Source: Nibrella saemangeumensis (GTDB taxonomy: Bacteria > Bacteroidota > Bacteroidia > Cytophagales > Spirosomataceae). From it: DNA of 39,413 nt. The DNA is taken from NCBI RefSeq assembly GCF_039541915.1, contig NZ_BAABHD010000066.1, positions 1 through 39,413 of the forward strand. Direction: 5' to 3'. This document shows, one piece after another, positions 1-7,086 of this stretch (within the stretch, counting starts at the first letter, position 1; every line of letters begins with the position of its first letter). The position numbers and the translations under genes were made by a program. The notes under the pieces are model-generated. The model had not been told where the DNA came from. It did no database searches and worked only from the letters and a program-made list of their open reading frames with translations.

Positions 1-75
1 CTTTTGGGGATTAGCCGAGCGACCGTGTATCGCTACTTATCATATCGGCCGGTGGAGGAAGACAAGGCCAAGTGA
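1..75 (+). CDS. tnpR: Serine recombinase (Tn3 resolvase), C-terminal fragment
   Basis: Only the last 24 codons are in the window; the gene starts upstream of base 1. The visible tail carries GISRATVYRYL, the helix-turn-helix that ends resolvase/invertase-type serine recombinases and binds the res site. The TGA stop at 73-75 lies inside the 38-bp terminal inverted repeat, so the gene runs into the transposon end. In Tn3-type elements tnpR resolves cointegrates and is often divergent from tnpA, which fits the minus-strand transposase tail at the other window end. The family call rests on the HTH and the repeat; the catalytic domain is not visible. Confidence 0.75.
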   Translation, partial: LLGISRATVYRYLSYRPVEEDKAK

Positions 76-105
76 CGGATTTTGTACGAAACTGCAAAAC
101 TACCC
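68..105. repeat. Tn3-family terminal inverted repeat (38 bp)
   Basis: This 38-bp stretch is the exact reverse complement of 39309-39346. Read from outside it begins GGGTAGTTTTGC and ends GTCACTTGG, matching the length and GGG start usual for Tn3-family ends. It marks the outer end of a transposon extending left out of the window. The 6 bp just outside (106-111, AACTAT) are repeated in direct orientation next to the other end. Confidence 0.9.
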
Positions 106-111
106 AACTAT
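106..111. repeat. Target-site duplication next to Tn3 end
   Basis: AACTAT directly follows the inverted repeat and is also found at 39303-39308 directly before the other repeat, in the same orientation. This is the expected footprint of a single insertion. Tn3-family duplications are normally 5 bp; here 6 bp are identical, so one match may be chance. Confidence 0.75.
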
Positions 112-197
112 AGCCATTAGCATCCGATAAAAGCCTACTTATCAATATATTAGCTCTGTTCTTTTATTTATCTCCTTTACTTTAAAGAAAATTCAAC

Positions 198-1382
198 ATG
201 GCTGATCAAATTCAACTTTCTCTGTTAAAGCAAGGACATAAAGTTTGGAATCAGTGGCGGGAGGATCATCCTGAAGTAAAGCCTGATTTAGTAGGCGCTA
301 ATCTCTCTCGTGCAGAACTCTATCACACGAACCTAGAAGAGGCAGATTTGCAAGACGCAGATTTGCAAGACGCAAATCTTTTCAAAGCTAACCTCTTCAG
401 GGCTAATTTGAATAATGCAAAGCTGAATGGAGCTAAACTGGATTTAGCTTATCTCGACGAAATTACTGCCGTGAAAGCCCAATTTCGCAATGCTTCATTG
501 AAAGATGCAACCCTTTATGGAGGTGATTTACGAGAATCCCTATTGTGGGGTACAAACCTTTACAACACTGTCTTATCTTTTGCTAAATTACAAGGCTCTA
601 CTCTTTGGGATGCTAATCTCACGGAAGCATCACTTAATGATACTGACTTAACGGGAGCTCATCTCCAATCAGCAAACTTTAATAAAGCTGATTTAAGCAA
701 TGCTAGATTAATTAAAGCCGGTATGGAACGCTGCACATTGGTAAAAACAAAGCTAGATGGTGCCGTTCTAGAAGACTGTAATGTGTACGGGATTTCGGCT
801 TGGGATCTTGACCTAAGTAAACTCAAGCAGCAAAACTTGGTTATTAATTCTGATCCAGAAGCTCCGCTAATTGTAGACAATCTGGAAATGGCTCAGTTCA
901 TTTATCTTATTCTAAATAACAAAAAATTAAAAGACGTTATTGATACTATTACTTCAAAAGCCGTCCTGATCTTAGGTCGATTTACAGAGAAACGTAAAGC
1001 CGTGCTGGATGCCATACGGGAGGAACTGCGGAAACAAAATTTAACTCCAATTCTTTTTGATTTTAATAAACCAGCGAGTAAAGATTTAACTGGTACAGTA
1101 GAAACTTTAGCAAGGTTGTCCAAGTTTATTATTGCCGATGTAACCAACCCCATGAGCATTCAGCACGAATTGGCCTATATCACAAAGGAACTTACAACCA
1201 CGCCTATCCTGCCTATTAAGTTAAAAGGGTCAAAGACTTATACAATGTTGAAAAATTTAAAAAGGTATCCGTGGTTTATGCCCATATACGAATACATCGA
1301 CCAAGAATCCCTCATTGCCGAACTGTCAGAAGTGATCCGGCCTGCTAACGAGAAGGCGGACAGTTATCGACAGGAGTCCTAG
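198..1382 (+). CDS. Pentapeptide-repeat protein with C-terminal TIR-like (Rossmann-like) domain
   Basis: A 394-aa protein. Residues about 30-200 are A(D/N)LxxA pentapeptide repeats (for example ADLQDADLQDANLFKANL), which fold into a right-handed quadrilateral beta-helix. After a linker, residues about 254-385 form a separate alpha/beta domain with AVLILGRFTEKRK, PILFDF and FIIADVTNP. This resembles TIR-like or nucleotide-binding domains found fused to pentapeptide repeats in other bacteria. There is no signal peptide, so it is probably cytoplasmic. Start: ATG after an AT-rich leader. It is the first gene beyond the Tn3 end and appears monocistronic. Function unknown; a sensor-effector role in defence is inferred from the domain pairing only. 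Confidence 0.8.
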   Translation: MADQIQLSLLKQGHKVWNQWREDHPEVKPDLVGANLSRAELYHTNLEEADLQDADLQDANLFKANLFRANLNNAKLNGAKLDLAYLDEITAVKAQFRNASLKDATLYGGDLRESLLWGTNLYNTVLSFAKLQGSTLWDANLTEASLNDTDLTGAHLQSANFNKADLSNARLIKAGMERCTLVKTKLDGAVLEDCNVYGISAWDLDLSKLKQQNLVINSDPEAPLIVDNLEMAQFIYLILNNKKLKDVIDTITSKAVLILGRFTEKRKAVLDAIREELRKQNLTPILFDFNKPASKDLTGTVETLARLSKFIIADVTNPMSIQHELAYITKELTTTPILPIKLKGSKTYTMLKNLKRYPWFMPIYEYIDQESLIAELSEVIRPANEKADSYRQES

Positions 1383-1415
1383 TCAAGGTATGTTCTACCA
1401 AAAAACTTTTAGGAG

Positions 1416-2681
1416 CTATTTCACCACTAAGATATCCTTCCACCGCGTCGTATAGCACGGCGACAACCATTGCTGCTTCATCTGCCACGTTGGGCAGAAT
1501 CCCTGCGCAGCCAGCCGTACTTTGTCGCGGCCGTGCCGGGTATTGAGCTTGTCCATTACCCCCGACAGTTTGACTAGCCGCTCATCTAGACTACCGCTGT
1601 ACAATCCCGGCTGCCGGTGGTTCTCCGGCGTAAAGTCACTGAGGATTACACCCACTTTCTGAAACTCGTAGCCTTCCTGGTATATTGATTCCAGAGCAGC
1701 GCCGGCGTAGTGCAGCAGTTCCGACGTGCTGGCGGTCGGATGAGGTAGCTCGACCGTCCGACTGTTGTAATACTGCTTCTCCTTATCCTTGAAGCGGTTC
1801 GTGTGCAGGAAGACCGTCATCACGCCGGCGGTGGAGTGCTGCCGGCGGAGTTTCTCGGCCGCTCGGGCGACGTGCGTGGCCAGCGCTTCCTTGATCGTGG
1901 CCAGGTCCGGTACTAATCGGCCGAAACTCGGCGCGGTGCAGATCGACTTTTTCTTGGCCGGTTCCAGCTCCAGTTGCCGGCAGGGCGTACCCCGCAGTTC
2001 ATACGCCAAGCGCAGCCCGTTGACTGTCATGTGCTTCTGAATCCAGACATCATGCACCTGACTCAGTTGCCAAGCTGTTTTGATACCGTTTCGTTTAAGT
2101 AGACCCGCGTAGCGGTGGCCAACACCCCAAAGCTCCTCAACCGCAAATTCTTCCAGTGCTGCTTGAATAGCCGACGGATCCGTTAACTCCAAAACCCCGT
2201 TGTGCATCAATTCACGTTTTGCGTACCAGTTGGCCACCTTGGCCAGTGTTTTGGTCGGCGCAATGCCGACGGATACCGGTATGCGCGTCCATTGCGCGAC
2301 CGTCGACCGGATCTGTTGCGCCAGGGCGACCCGATCCGGATAGACGCGGTCATAGCCGGCTAGGTTTAGAAAGGCTTCATCAATGGAATAGATCTCAACC
2401 TCCTCGACGAACCGACCCAGAATCCCCATGACTCTTGCCGACATGTCGCCGTAGAGTGGGTAGGTCGAACTGAAGATTTTCACCTGATGAGCCTTTATCA
2501 CATCTTCAATTTGAAAAAGCGGCTTTCCCATGGTTATTCCCAGCTCCTTAGCCTGGTTCGACCTGGCCACGACGCAGCCGTCATTATTGCTCAGCACAAT
2601 CACCGGCTTTCCTTCGAGCGACGGATCAAACGAACGGTGGCAGCTTACGTAGAAGTTGTTGCAATCGACGAGGCCGACCAT
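1416..2681 (-). CDS. umuC: UmuC-like Y-family DNA polymerase (Pol V catalytic subunit)
   Basis: A 421-aa translesion polymerase of normal length for UmuC. The N-terminus VGLVDCNNFYVSCHR holds the first metal-binding Asp (D6). SIDEAFLNL at about 99-107 holds the catalytic D101 and E102. The helix-hairpin-helix thumb and little-finger regions follow, and the C-terminal zone is UmuC-type. It starts 3 bp after the umuD stop, so the pair is cotranscribed and probably translationally coupled. It copies past DNA lesions with low fidelity once activated by processed UmuD. Plasmid umuDC pairs are common mutagenesis cargo. Confidence 0.95.
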   Translation of the reverse strand: MVGLVDCNNFYVSCHRSFDPSLEGKPVIVLSNNDGCVVARSNQAKELGITMGKPLFQIEDVIKAHQVKIFSSTYPLYGDMSARVMGILGRFVEEVEIYSIDEAFLNLAGYDRVYPDRVALAQQIRSTVAQWTRIPVSVGIAPTKTLAKVANWYAKRELMHNGVLELTDPSAIQAALEEFAVEELWGVGHRYAGLLKRNGIKTAWQLSQVHDVWIQKHMTVNGLRLAYELRGTPCRQLELEPAKKKSICTAPSFGRLVPDLATIKEALATHVARAAEKLRRQHSTAGVMTVFLHTNRFKDKEKQYYNSRTVELPHPTASTSELLHYAGAALESIYQEGYEFQKVGVILSDFTPENHRQPGLYSGSLDERLVKLSGVMDKLNTRHGRDKVRLAAQGFCPTWQMKQQWLSPCYTTRWKDILVVK

Positions 2682-2684
2682 ATG

Positions 2685-3137
2685 TCACATGGGCTTGAAG
2701 ATGACGTTAGTGACGACGCCTAAGATTTTAAAATCATCCTGCTCCGGATGCACGTAAATCGGCAGGTACTTCGGGTTGGAAGAGTGCAGCACAACCATTT
2801 TGCCAGCGTACTTTATCCGCTTCACCGCATGATCGCCGTTCAACCAGACGACGACAATTTTACCATCTGCCGGCACTTTCGAGCTGTCGACCACCAGAAT
2901 GTCTCCAGCATCGATGCGGTCCCCAATCATGCTGTCCGAAATGACCCGGACAAAATAGGTTGCTTCGGGCGTATCAATGCAGAGGTCGTTGAGGTCACAG
3001 ACTTTTTCCAGCCAGTTTTCCGCCGGCGAGGGAAAGCCAGCTTGTACGTAACTGGAAAAGAATGGAATTTCTAATTTGGTGATTATTTCGGCCTTGATGA
3101 TATCCTCGGCCGACAGGCGGTCTTCTGCTGCAATCAT
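2685..3137 (-). CDS. umuD: UmuD-like S24 peptidase, Pol V accessory subunit
   Basis: A 150-aa LexA/UmuD-fold protein. It has the canonical self-cleavage site AGFPSPA (cut between A33 and G34), the catalytic Ser in VISDSM (S69) and the catalytic Lys in HAVKRIKY (K106), so it should be active. RecA filaments trigger cleavage of UmuD to UmuD', which joins UmuC. First gene of the umuDC pair. The upstream region (3138-3218) is AT-rich, with TATAATAT on the minus strand, but I see no SOS box I can name with confidence. Confidence 0.93.
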   Translation of the reverse strand: MIAAEDRLSAEDIIKAEIITKLEIPFFSSYVQAGFPSPAENWLEKVCDLNDLCIDTPEATYFVRVISDSMIGDRIDAGDILVVDSSKVPADGKIVVVWLNGDHAVKRIKYAGKMVVLHSSNPKYLPIYVHPEQDDFKILGVVTNVIFKPM

Positions 3138-3218
3138 AGTCGCTCCCCTCTACAAGTCTAGTTTGCGGCTATATTATACTTTTGTGCGATACGGAGCAAT
3201 TTTCGTAATTGACCGGCA

Positions 3219-3473
3219 TTACCTAAGCAGGTCGGCCAAGTTAATGTCATTCAGGTACGGCTCTAAGGCTCTGTTGCTTTTGAAGGTGCGCAGCTTCTCG
3301 ATTTGATTGTAGTCAGCGTCATAGTGTAGCTCGACAAAAAAGTCCCATAGCTGGTAAAGCACATAGCGTTTTCCGAGCCCATCCAGATTCTGCAGGTAAG
3401 TACCATGCTCCCAGAGCAAATTTGCCTGTTCGGCTATTGGTAGGATGTTGTATTCGTATAGGCCGAGCTTCAT
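3219..3473 (-). CDS. Small conserved-looking hypothetical protein
   Basis: An 84-aa soluble protein beginning MKLGLYEYNILPIAEQANLLWEHG, with a good coding pattern and aromatic-rich strands (YVLYQLWDFFVELHY). Short proteins with this style of opening occur in Bacteroidota accessory regions, but I cannot assign a domain or function. It lies upstream of umuD in the same direction, about 80 bp away, so read-through into umuDC is possible. No membrane segment or signal peptide. Confidence 0.65.
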   Translation of the reverse strand: MKLGLYEYNILPIAEQANLLWEHGTYLQNLDGLGKRYVLYQLWDFFVELHYDADYNQIEKLRTFKSNRALEPYLNDINLADLLR

Positions 3474-3558
3474 AGAGGCCGCTATTAGTAATACCGTAAT
3501 ATACCTAAACCAATGGTATGGAAACGGACAGGTAGAAGAAAAGGAATTGAAAAATAAA

Positions 3559-3583
3559 AGCCCTGAGAGGTTCTCTCAGGGCT
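3559..3583 (-). terminator. Rho-independent terminator hairpin
   Basis: AGCCCTGAGA and TCTCAGGGCT form a perfect 10-bp stem with a 5-nt loop. On the minus strand it is followed by TTTTATTTTTC, a good U-tract. No clear minus-strand gene ends here, so it may insulate the 3473 gene from transcription arriving from the palindrome region. Confidence 0.65.
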
Positions 3584-3738
3584 GTGCGATGTAACAGTTA
3601 AAAAACGCTGGCTCTCTGGATTTATTGTGCCTCCTGAAAGCAATGAAGATAGTTTTTCAGTTTTTTCGCTACTCAGAAACGTTTCGACCACTAACCATAT
3701 ATGTTCAACCAAATGGAGAATTACCAACATCTTAATAG

Positions 3739-3815
3739 TGGCCTTCTTCTTCCAACGGGGCGATTTTACACGCTAAGCAACTATTTTTATAGTTGGAGCC
3801 AGTCGAGTACTGATA
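3739..3815 (+). repeat. Palindromic repeat element, copy A
   Basis: Contains CCAACGG, then TTTACACGCTAAG, then the hairpin CAACTATTTTTATAGTTG, then ATTCAGCGGGTTATC. The same ordered blocks recur on the minus strand at about 6975-7075 (copy C), and a diverged form at 3935-4012 (copy B). Its outer end shares an 18-bp perfect inverted match, CCTTCTTCTTCCAACGGG, with copy B. It could be a recombination site, a MITE-like end or a structured RNA element. Confidence 0.6.
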
Positions 3816-3934
3816 TTCAGCGGGTTATCAAAAAGGGTGGCTTTTTTTCTGGCCTGAAAAGCCCCTTATTTGGCAAAAAATGCGGGTCCTATATCCAATC
3901 AAAAAGGAAATCCTTACTGATAGTCCTGCCTAAA

Positions 3935-4012
3935 CCCTTGATAAACAGGTATTAACTAAAGTATTAGTTCACTAACGTGTAAATCTGTCCCGTTGGAAGA
4001 AGAAGGTCATAG
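3935..4012 (-). repeat. Palindromic repeat element, copy B (diverged)
   Basis: Read on the minus strand: CCTTCTTCTTCCAACGGG, ATTTACACG, a hairpin of AACTAA/TTAGTT, then TTTATCAAGGG. It is inverted relative to copy A, about 200 bp apart. The TTG start proposed for the next gene (3993) lies inside its outer end. Confidence 0.55.
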
Positions 4013-4673
4013 TCAATTGCGTGAGCTTTATGAGGAGTTTTTGCCTTGTCTTTATCAGAAGGAAGAGTACCAGCAGGCAGAAAATGTATCTTGGCCATTT
4101 CTAATGTATGCGCATGAGGAATATTATCAGGTCCCCTGTAAAATGTTATTTGTGGGAAAAGAAACCCATACCTGGCGACCAGAACAGGATAAAGACGTCA
4201 AAACACCGACTTATTCTGAGGTAGTGGAGTATTATCAGACCTTTATTAAGCAGAGGCAGCCTGCTTCTCCGTTCTGGCGATTCATTAAGAGTGTTATACC
4301 TCCCCAAGCCAATGTAAAGTCCATTTTATGGACCAACTTATCCAAGCTTGATCAGGGTGGGAAAAGGCCCCAGGGTGACCTTTTCGATAACACCATGCAA
4401 CTGTTTTTGAATCTGCTGGTCAAGGAGATAGCTATCGTAAAACCTGATATTGTGTTGATTATGACCACCGATCCACATTACCAGTGGCATTTAAATGAGC
4501 GGTTCAGGAGTCATTCTGCCACTTCTCAGGCTGGGCACCTGCCTCCGTTATCGGGTCCTGGTTTACCCTCAAACACGTTTCAGATCAGCCATCCCAATTC
4601 TTTACAACAGCGACGTCTGTTTGATCAAACAGTAAAGGAGGTTCACCAGGTCATCCAATCGATTTGTCAATAG
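3993..4673 (+). CDS. Uracil-DNA glycosylase-superfamily-like protein
   Basis: A 226-aa protein. KMLFVGKETHTW resembles the GQEPxxxG region of UDG-fold proteins, ILWTNLSKLD fits a following strand, PDIVLIMTTDPHY a central strand, and FQISHPNSLQQRRLF the C-terminal HPS-like loop. This pattern fits a family of UDG-like proteins of unknown substrate; the catalytic Asp is not obvious. No ATG exists before residue 38, so TTG at 3993 is the most plausible start. It lies inside palindromic copy B, so the original 5' end may have been replaced. Assignment is by pattern only. Confidence 0.6.
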   Translation: MEEEGHSQLRELYEEFLPCLYQKEEYQQAENVSWPFLMYAHEEYYQVPCKMLFVGKETHTWRPEQDKDVKTPTYSEVVEYYQTFIKQRQPASPFWRFIKSVIPPQANVKSILWTNLSKLDQGGKRPQGDLFDNTMQLFLNLLVKEIAIVKPDIVLIMTTDPHYQWHLNERFRSHSATSQAGHLPPLSGPGLPSNTFQISHPNSLQQRRLFDQTVKEVHQVIQSICQ

Positions 4674-4676
4674 ATG

Positions 4677-4967
4677 TTACTCTAACAGGTGCAGCAACCG
4701 ATTAGCAGCCTTCTCCTGGTCCCGCTCATTGAGCCCATAGAAATATACTATCCCATTGACGAGCCTGACACCATCCCACCGGCCCATACTGTCGCGGTAG
4801 ATTACCGCATACCCGGCCAGATCACCGATCTCGGCCCTAATGTCAGCCAGCACGTTTTCAATGTCGTTAGTAACGGACCGGTTGCCTAAGTCCAGATCAA
4901 CAATCGCAATGATGTTGTCGGTAACGGTATAGGTATAGTCAGCGCGGAACGGGCTTTTCTGGGTCAT
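4677..4967 (-). CDS. Hypothetical small plasmid protein
   Basis: A 96-aa soluble protein (MTQKSPFRADYTYTVTDN start), convergent with the UDG-like gene with only 3 bp between stops. Alternating strands (IIAIVDLDLG, GYAVIYRDSMGRWDGVRL) and a charged C-terminal helix (ERDQEKAANRLLHLLE) suggest a small alpha/beta fold. No family recognised. The good coding pattern and compact placement support it being real. Confidence 0.65.
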   Translation of the reverse strand: MTQKSPFRADYTYTVTDNIIAIVDLDLGNRSVTNDIENVLADIRAEIGDLAGYAVIYRDSMGRWDGVRLVNGIVYFYGLNERDQEKAANRLLHLLE

Positions 4968-5110
4968 AGGAGGGAGTTGACGTCAATTATCGAAGATAAA
5001 GGCTTCGGCCGTGAGATCGAAAATCCTTAGCGTAATTCTTTCGGGGCCGCCCGGCGGTCCCGTTACTAAGAAAACCCCACATTTGCCCCTATTCGCTGAC
5101 AAACATTATT

Positions 5111-5668
5111 ATGAACGCAAACTTACCGAATCGCTCTTGCCTGTTTACGGTATATACGGTGATTTCCTTATTAGCGGCAACTTCGTTGTTTGCGAAAAGC
5201 CACTTGACTGGTTCAGCACCCGTTGAAGCACTTTCAAAAAAGACTACCGGAGATCAGAAAACAGCCCGCAATACTGCCCGCCAAAAGGTATATACCTACG
5301 AAGATAATCAAGGTGTTGCCTTCGTAAAAAAAGACTCTCCCCTAATCATCGAGCTGGTACACACAGGCCGTAAAGGTTATAGATGGGTAATCTATGAGGT
5401 TTACTCTAGTTATCTAAAAGTTAATGAATTAACGTCAATTGATAATAACGCTGTCAGTGAAGAGAGCAATGAGAGGAGTTATCCGATTGATAGGTTTACG
5501 TTTCAAGCCTCGAAGCTAGGTACAACCAGGTTAAGGTTGCATTATTCCCAGTCTGCGAATGGAAGCAATCCGGCGCTTAAATACGAGTTGGAGGTACGCA
5601 TTTTAGACAGTCAAAAAGAAGTGAATAAGGCGCGAAAAAAATACCTTAAAGAAGGTAATCCTAACTAA
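5111..5668 (+). CDS. Secreted chagasin-like (I42-type) protein
   Basis: A 185-aa protein with an N-terminal signal peptide (hydrophobic CLFTVYTVISLLAATSLFA, likely cut after about residue 29). The mature part has SPLIIELVHTGRKGYRWVI (about 76-94), matching the NPTTGYxW loop of chagasin-type cysteine-protease inhibitors, and FTFQASKLGTTRLRLHY, matching the later FxxxxxGxxxLxxxY strand pair. The TTG part of the loop is changed (HTGRKGY), so inhibitory activity is uncertain. Expected in the periplasm or secreted. Monocistronic. Confidence 0.6.
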   Translation: MNANLPNRSCLFTVYTVISLLAATSLFAKSHLTGSAPVEALSKKTTGDQKTARNTARQKVYTYEDNQGVAFVKKDSPLIIELVHTGRKGYRWVIYEVYSSYLKVNELTSIDNNAVSEESNERSYPIDRFTFQASKLGTTRLRLHYSQSANGSNPALKYELEVRILDSQKEVNKARKKYLKEGNPN

Positions 5669-5751
5669 CCGGCACCAATAGGGTCTGTGTACGAACCTGC
5701 CGGATCCCGGCCCGGGGAACCGCGCGTTCGGCAAAACGCCCCATTTTGTCA

Positions 5752-5934
5752 TCACTCGTGCTTCACTTTCCGCAGCAGCCGCCCGATCACCACGGCTGTT
5801 CTACCGTTTTCGAAAATAACCAGCATCGAACCGTTCCGGCCCCGAATGCATTTCCCATCTTCCCGGCGAACGGCGGAGCAGCGAGTACCCTTTAATTCCG
5901 GGTCGGTCAGCCGGTCTCCAATGTATCGGTACAT
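5752..5934 (-). CDS. Small basic hypothetical protein
   Basis: A 60-aa protein opening MYRYIGDRLTDPELKG, with a beta-rich middle (GSMLVIFENGRTAVVIGR) like a small SH3- or KOW-like barrel. Basic throughout (RRKVKHE end). The sequence pattern looks coding rather than random, but no named family is recognised. Confidence 0.5.
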   Translation of the reverse strand: MYRYIGDRLTDPELKGTRCSAVRREDGKCIRGRNGSMLVIFENGRTAVVIGRLLRKVKHE

Positions 5935-6000
5935 ATTTTTTCATATCCAGGGTGACCCATGAAGGCTGATGCGTCAAAAGGCTGAAAAAGTTAGACGATT

Positions 6001-6144
6001 ATGCTCAGATTCGTCTACTCCGTTTATCTGCTCATCTTCACCAACCCGACTAAGTCGGATCGCGAATTCACCTACACAGAAGTATTTGCCGCCATACTGC
6101 TGATAGCATCAGCCTTTCTGCTGTTTTGTTTACTGCTGGCGTAA
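6001..6144 (+). CDS. 47-aa single-pass membrane peptide (copy 1)
   Basis: Short gene opening MLRFVYSVYLLIFTNP, with a charged patch KSDREF and a C-terminal membrane helix VFAAILLIASAFLLFCLLLA. It aligns without gaps to the 47-aa product at 6647-6790 with 22 identical positions, strong evidence that both are translated. An in-frame stop at 5992-5994 fixes the ATG start. Function unknown; small hydrophobic peptides of this size can be type I toxins or membrane-protein regulators. Confidence 0.6.
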   Translation: MLRFVYSVYLLIFTNPTKSDREFTYTEVFAAILLIASAFLLFCLLLA

Positions 6145-6188
6145 CCCAATCTCCATTTCACGTACTGCCGACAATCGCATAGATTTTT

Positions 6189-6467
6189 CTATTTCAGGGT
6201 AGCCACCAGGTCCAGCACTTGATTCAATCGATCATCACTCAGCGAATAGACAAACTTTGTTCCTCTCATTTTTCGCTGCACCAAGCCTATATCCTGTAAG
6301 GCTTTTAAATGTTCATGGAAGTTAATGTTACTTTTTGCCGAGGGACTCAAAAGGTCTGCTCCGGTTAACCAGTCCTGTTTCTGTAGCTGTAGGAGGATGG
6401 CTAACCGGATCGGGTTTCCTAACTGACTTAGTATCTCCGCAACTTCTTCGGCTTCTTGCTTAGTCAT
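6189..6467 (-). CDS. ArsR-family winged-helix transcriptional regulator
   Basis: A 92-aa winged-helix protein: EVAEILSQLGNPIRLAILLQLQKQ (helix 1-2), then a helix-turn-helix through INFHEHLKALQDIGLVQRKMRG, and a wing (TKFVYSLSDD). This is the length and layout of ArsR/SmtB repressors. There are no metal-binding Cys pairs, so it is probably not a metal sensor. It sits on the opposite strand between the two 47-aa membrane-peptide genes and may control one of them or itself. Confidence 0.8.
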   Translation of the reverse strand: MTKQEAEEVAEILSQLGNPIRLAILLQLQKQDWLTGADLLSPSAKSNINFHEHLKALQDIGLVQRKMRGTKFVYSLSDDRLNQVLDLVATLK

Positions 6468-6526
6468 GATAATTACAGAGTCTGCTTAAATTTCTGGTTA
6501 CTTCCGATATTGGCTTGTGGTTACAA

Positions 6527-6640
6527 ATGAAGGATAATGAATTTATTTTGCAAACGCTGCTTTACGCTTGCCTAAGAGAAGGATTATCAGGTGAAGTTGT
6601 GACGTGTCCCGCTTTATGCGTCAGAATGAACAACCCGTAA
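6527..6640 (+). CDS. Possible 37-aa peptide
   Basis: An open frame opening MKDNEFILQTLLYACLREGL, ending 6 bp before the ATG of the second 47-aa membrane peptide. Its amphipathic start looks protein-like, but there is no paralogue in the window and chance is a real alternative. Confidence 0.22.
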   Translation: MKDNEFILQTLLYACLREGLSGEVVTCPALCVRMNNP

Positions 6641-6646
6641 CATATC

Positions 6647-6790
6647 ATGTGGAAATTCACTACCTCTGTCCTAGCTCTGGTGTTTACCCATCCGCTTCCC
6701 GCCGACCGGGACTTTTCAGCCAGTGAGGCATTAGCCGCCATATTGTTAATGTTGACCTTTGTGCTACTGCTCTGCCTCGTCTTAAGTTAG
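6647..6790 (+). CDS. 47-aa single-pass membrane peptide (copy 2)
   Basis: Opens MWKFTTSVLALVFTHP, then ADRDF and a membrane helix LAAILLMLTFVLLLCLVLS. Same length and layout as 6001-6144, with 22 of 47 residues identical without gaps. The shared FTxP, DRxF, E and AAILL blocks show conserved protein sequence, so this is a duplicated small membrane protein. Function unknown. Confidence 0.6.
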   Translation: MWKFTTSVLALVFTHPLPADRDFSASEALAAILLMLTFVLLLCLVLS

Positions 6791-6809
6791 ATCTCACTCT
6801 ATCACGTCA

Positions 6810-6908
6810 ATGTTACTGATTACTTTAATGGGAGCGGTTTTCACGCTCATCGTTCTTGCTCCCTTAGCGGCCATCGCTGCTGACTGTATTAGAAGGTACA
6901 GGGCATAG
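6810..6908 (+). CDS. Possible 32-aa hydrophobic peptide
   Basis: MLLITLMGAVFTLIVLAPLAAIAADCIRRYRA, written here in two parts: a membrane helix MLLITLMGAVFTLIVLAPLA and a basic tail CIRRYRA. It starts 19 bp after the second 47-aa peptide and could be cotranscribed. The size and helix-plus-basic-tail layout resemble small hydrophobic toxins, but there is no direct support beyond composition. Confidence 0.35.
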   Translation: MLLITLMGAVFTLIVLAPLAAIAADCIRRYRA

Positions 6909-6974
6909 CCGGTCAACTCTCATAGTAAAGAAAACCTGGGTATTTTGCGGAAAGGTACATAATTCGTCATTTGG

Positions 6975-7075
6975 GTAACCCACTGAATCATAGCTTTCAA
7001 CTATTTTCATAGTTGCTTAGCTTGTAAATCTGCCCGCAGCGGCACGGTACGCCGTCGCGGGACCGTCCGTTGGAA
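6975..7075 (-). repeat. Palindromic repeat element, copy C
   Basis: On the minus strand: CCAACGG, a GC-rich hairpin insert, ATTTACAAGCTAAG, the palindrome CAACTATGAAAATAGTTG, and ATTCAGTGGGTTACC. Same ordered blocks as copy A, but with an extra GC-rich hairpin between the CCAACGG and ATTTACA blocks. It lies just downstream of the 7087-7797 gene and could also act as its terminator. Confidence 0.6.
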
Positions 7076-7086
7076 AAATAACGCCT

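Larger units (their letters stand above)
3474..3992. other. Intergenic stretch with a terminator hairpin and palindromic repeats
   Basis: About 520 bp with no convincing gene. It holds a strong hairpin (3559-3583) and two inverted copies of a palindromic element (about 3739-3815 and 3935-4012). Open frames on both strands here cross the hairpin or palindromes and lack coding character. TATTAGTT at 3962-3969 could be a weak Bacteroidota -7 box pointing towards the next gene. Confidence 0.5.

Noticed and set aside
3138..3218. SOS (LexA) box before umuDC
   Set aside because: The gap is AT-rich, but I see no palindrome that fits a LexA box I could name, so no operator is called.
3485..3955. Open frames on both strands (81 and 84 codons) in the palindrome region
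   Set aside because: The minus-strand frame runs through a strong terminator hairpin, and the plus-strand frame runs through palindromic copy A. Neither has protein-like character.
5687..5962. 91-codon plus-strand frame overlapping the 60-aa minus-strand gene
   Set aside because: It looks like the antisense shadow of the minus-strand frame; composition is Arg/Pro-rich and a start context is lacking.
3739..7075. Integron attC interpretation of palindromic copies A-C
   Set aside because: Conserved ends around a variable hairpin are suggestive, but the GTTRRRY/RYYYAAC core is not present at the expected ends and no integron integrase is seen.
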